A DNA stretch of 6,364 bases from Halobacteria archaeon. GTDB taxonomy: Archaea; Halobacteriota; Syntropharchaeia; Alkanophagales; Methanospirareceae. The notes below the pieces were generated by a model. That model saw nothing but the letters and a program-made list of their open reading frames with translations, was not told where the DNA came from and did not search any database. The stretch's first letter is position 1; each line of letters begins with the position of its first letter. The position numbers were made by a program, and so were the translations under genes. This document shows, piece by piece, positions 6,355-6,364 of the stretch. The stretch lies in NCBI GenBank assembly GCA_029932715.1, contig JAOZPO010000083.1, positions 1-6,364 of the forward strand, read 5' to 3'.

Positions 6355-6364
6355 TACCTTCAAT

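Noticed and set aside
1..6364. Mobile elements, CRISPR repeats, tRNA or rRNA genes
   Set aside because: I looked for transposase motifs, regularly spaced direct repeats and tRNA-like T-loop sequences (GGTTCRA) in the gaps and found none convincing.

Overview
The window reads as a stretch of a euryarchaeal chromosome. The reasons are a SepCysS gene (tRNA-dependent cysteine synthesis, best known from methanogens, Archaeoglobus and ANME-1-type archaea), an archaeal-type ribose-phosphate pyrophosphokinase, a UbiA prenyltransferase resembling the archaeal lipid enzyme, and TATA-like boxes about 25-35 bases before several starts with few strong ribosome binding sites. A methanogen or anaerobic methanotroph relative (for example the ANME-1/Methanophagales group) fits, since MutL and a cytochrome-maturation protein are also present. 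The lineage is inferred from gene content only.

Layout: (1) bases 1-315, a small DUF2023-like gene whose 5' end looks shortened, with a TATA-like box close upstream; (2) 391-1248 (+), prs, making PRPP; (3) a convergent gap, 1249-1397; (4) 1398-2096 (-), a CcmB-like membrane protein with a TTG start, then upstream of it 2220-3092 (-), a UbiA-family prenyltransferase, perhaps co-transcribed; (5) a 100-base divergent promoter region, 3093-3192, with an 18-base palindrome almost exactly at its centre; (6) 3193-4929 (+), a full-length MutL with an intact ATPase and the endonuclease motif; (7) a convergent gap, 4930-5040, with a TATA-like box and a Shine-Dalgarno-like purine tract but no gene behind them; (8) 5041 to the right edge (-), SepCysS with its three expected cysteines and PLP lysine.

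The genes are mostly unrelated housekeeping functions: nucleotide and cofactor precursor (PRPP), membrane prenyl lipid or quinone, haem/cytochrome maturation, mismatch repair, and cysteinyl-tRNA synthesis. No mobile element, CRISPR array, tRNA or rRNA was seen, and no clearly novel multi-gene system is evident. The points most worth a second look are the central palindrome, the eroded DUF2023-like gene, the orphan promoter/SD at 4938-4977, and the divergent, N-terminally extended SepCysS.
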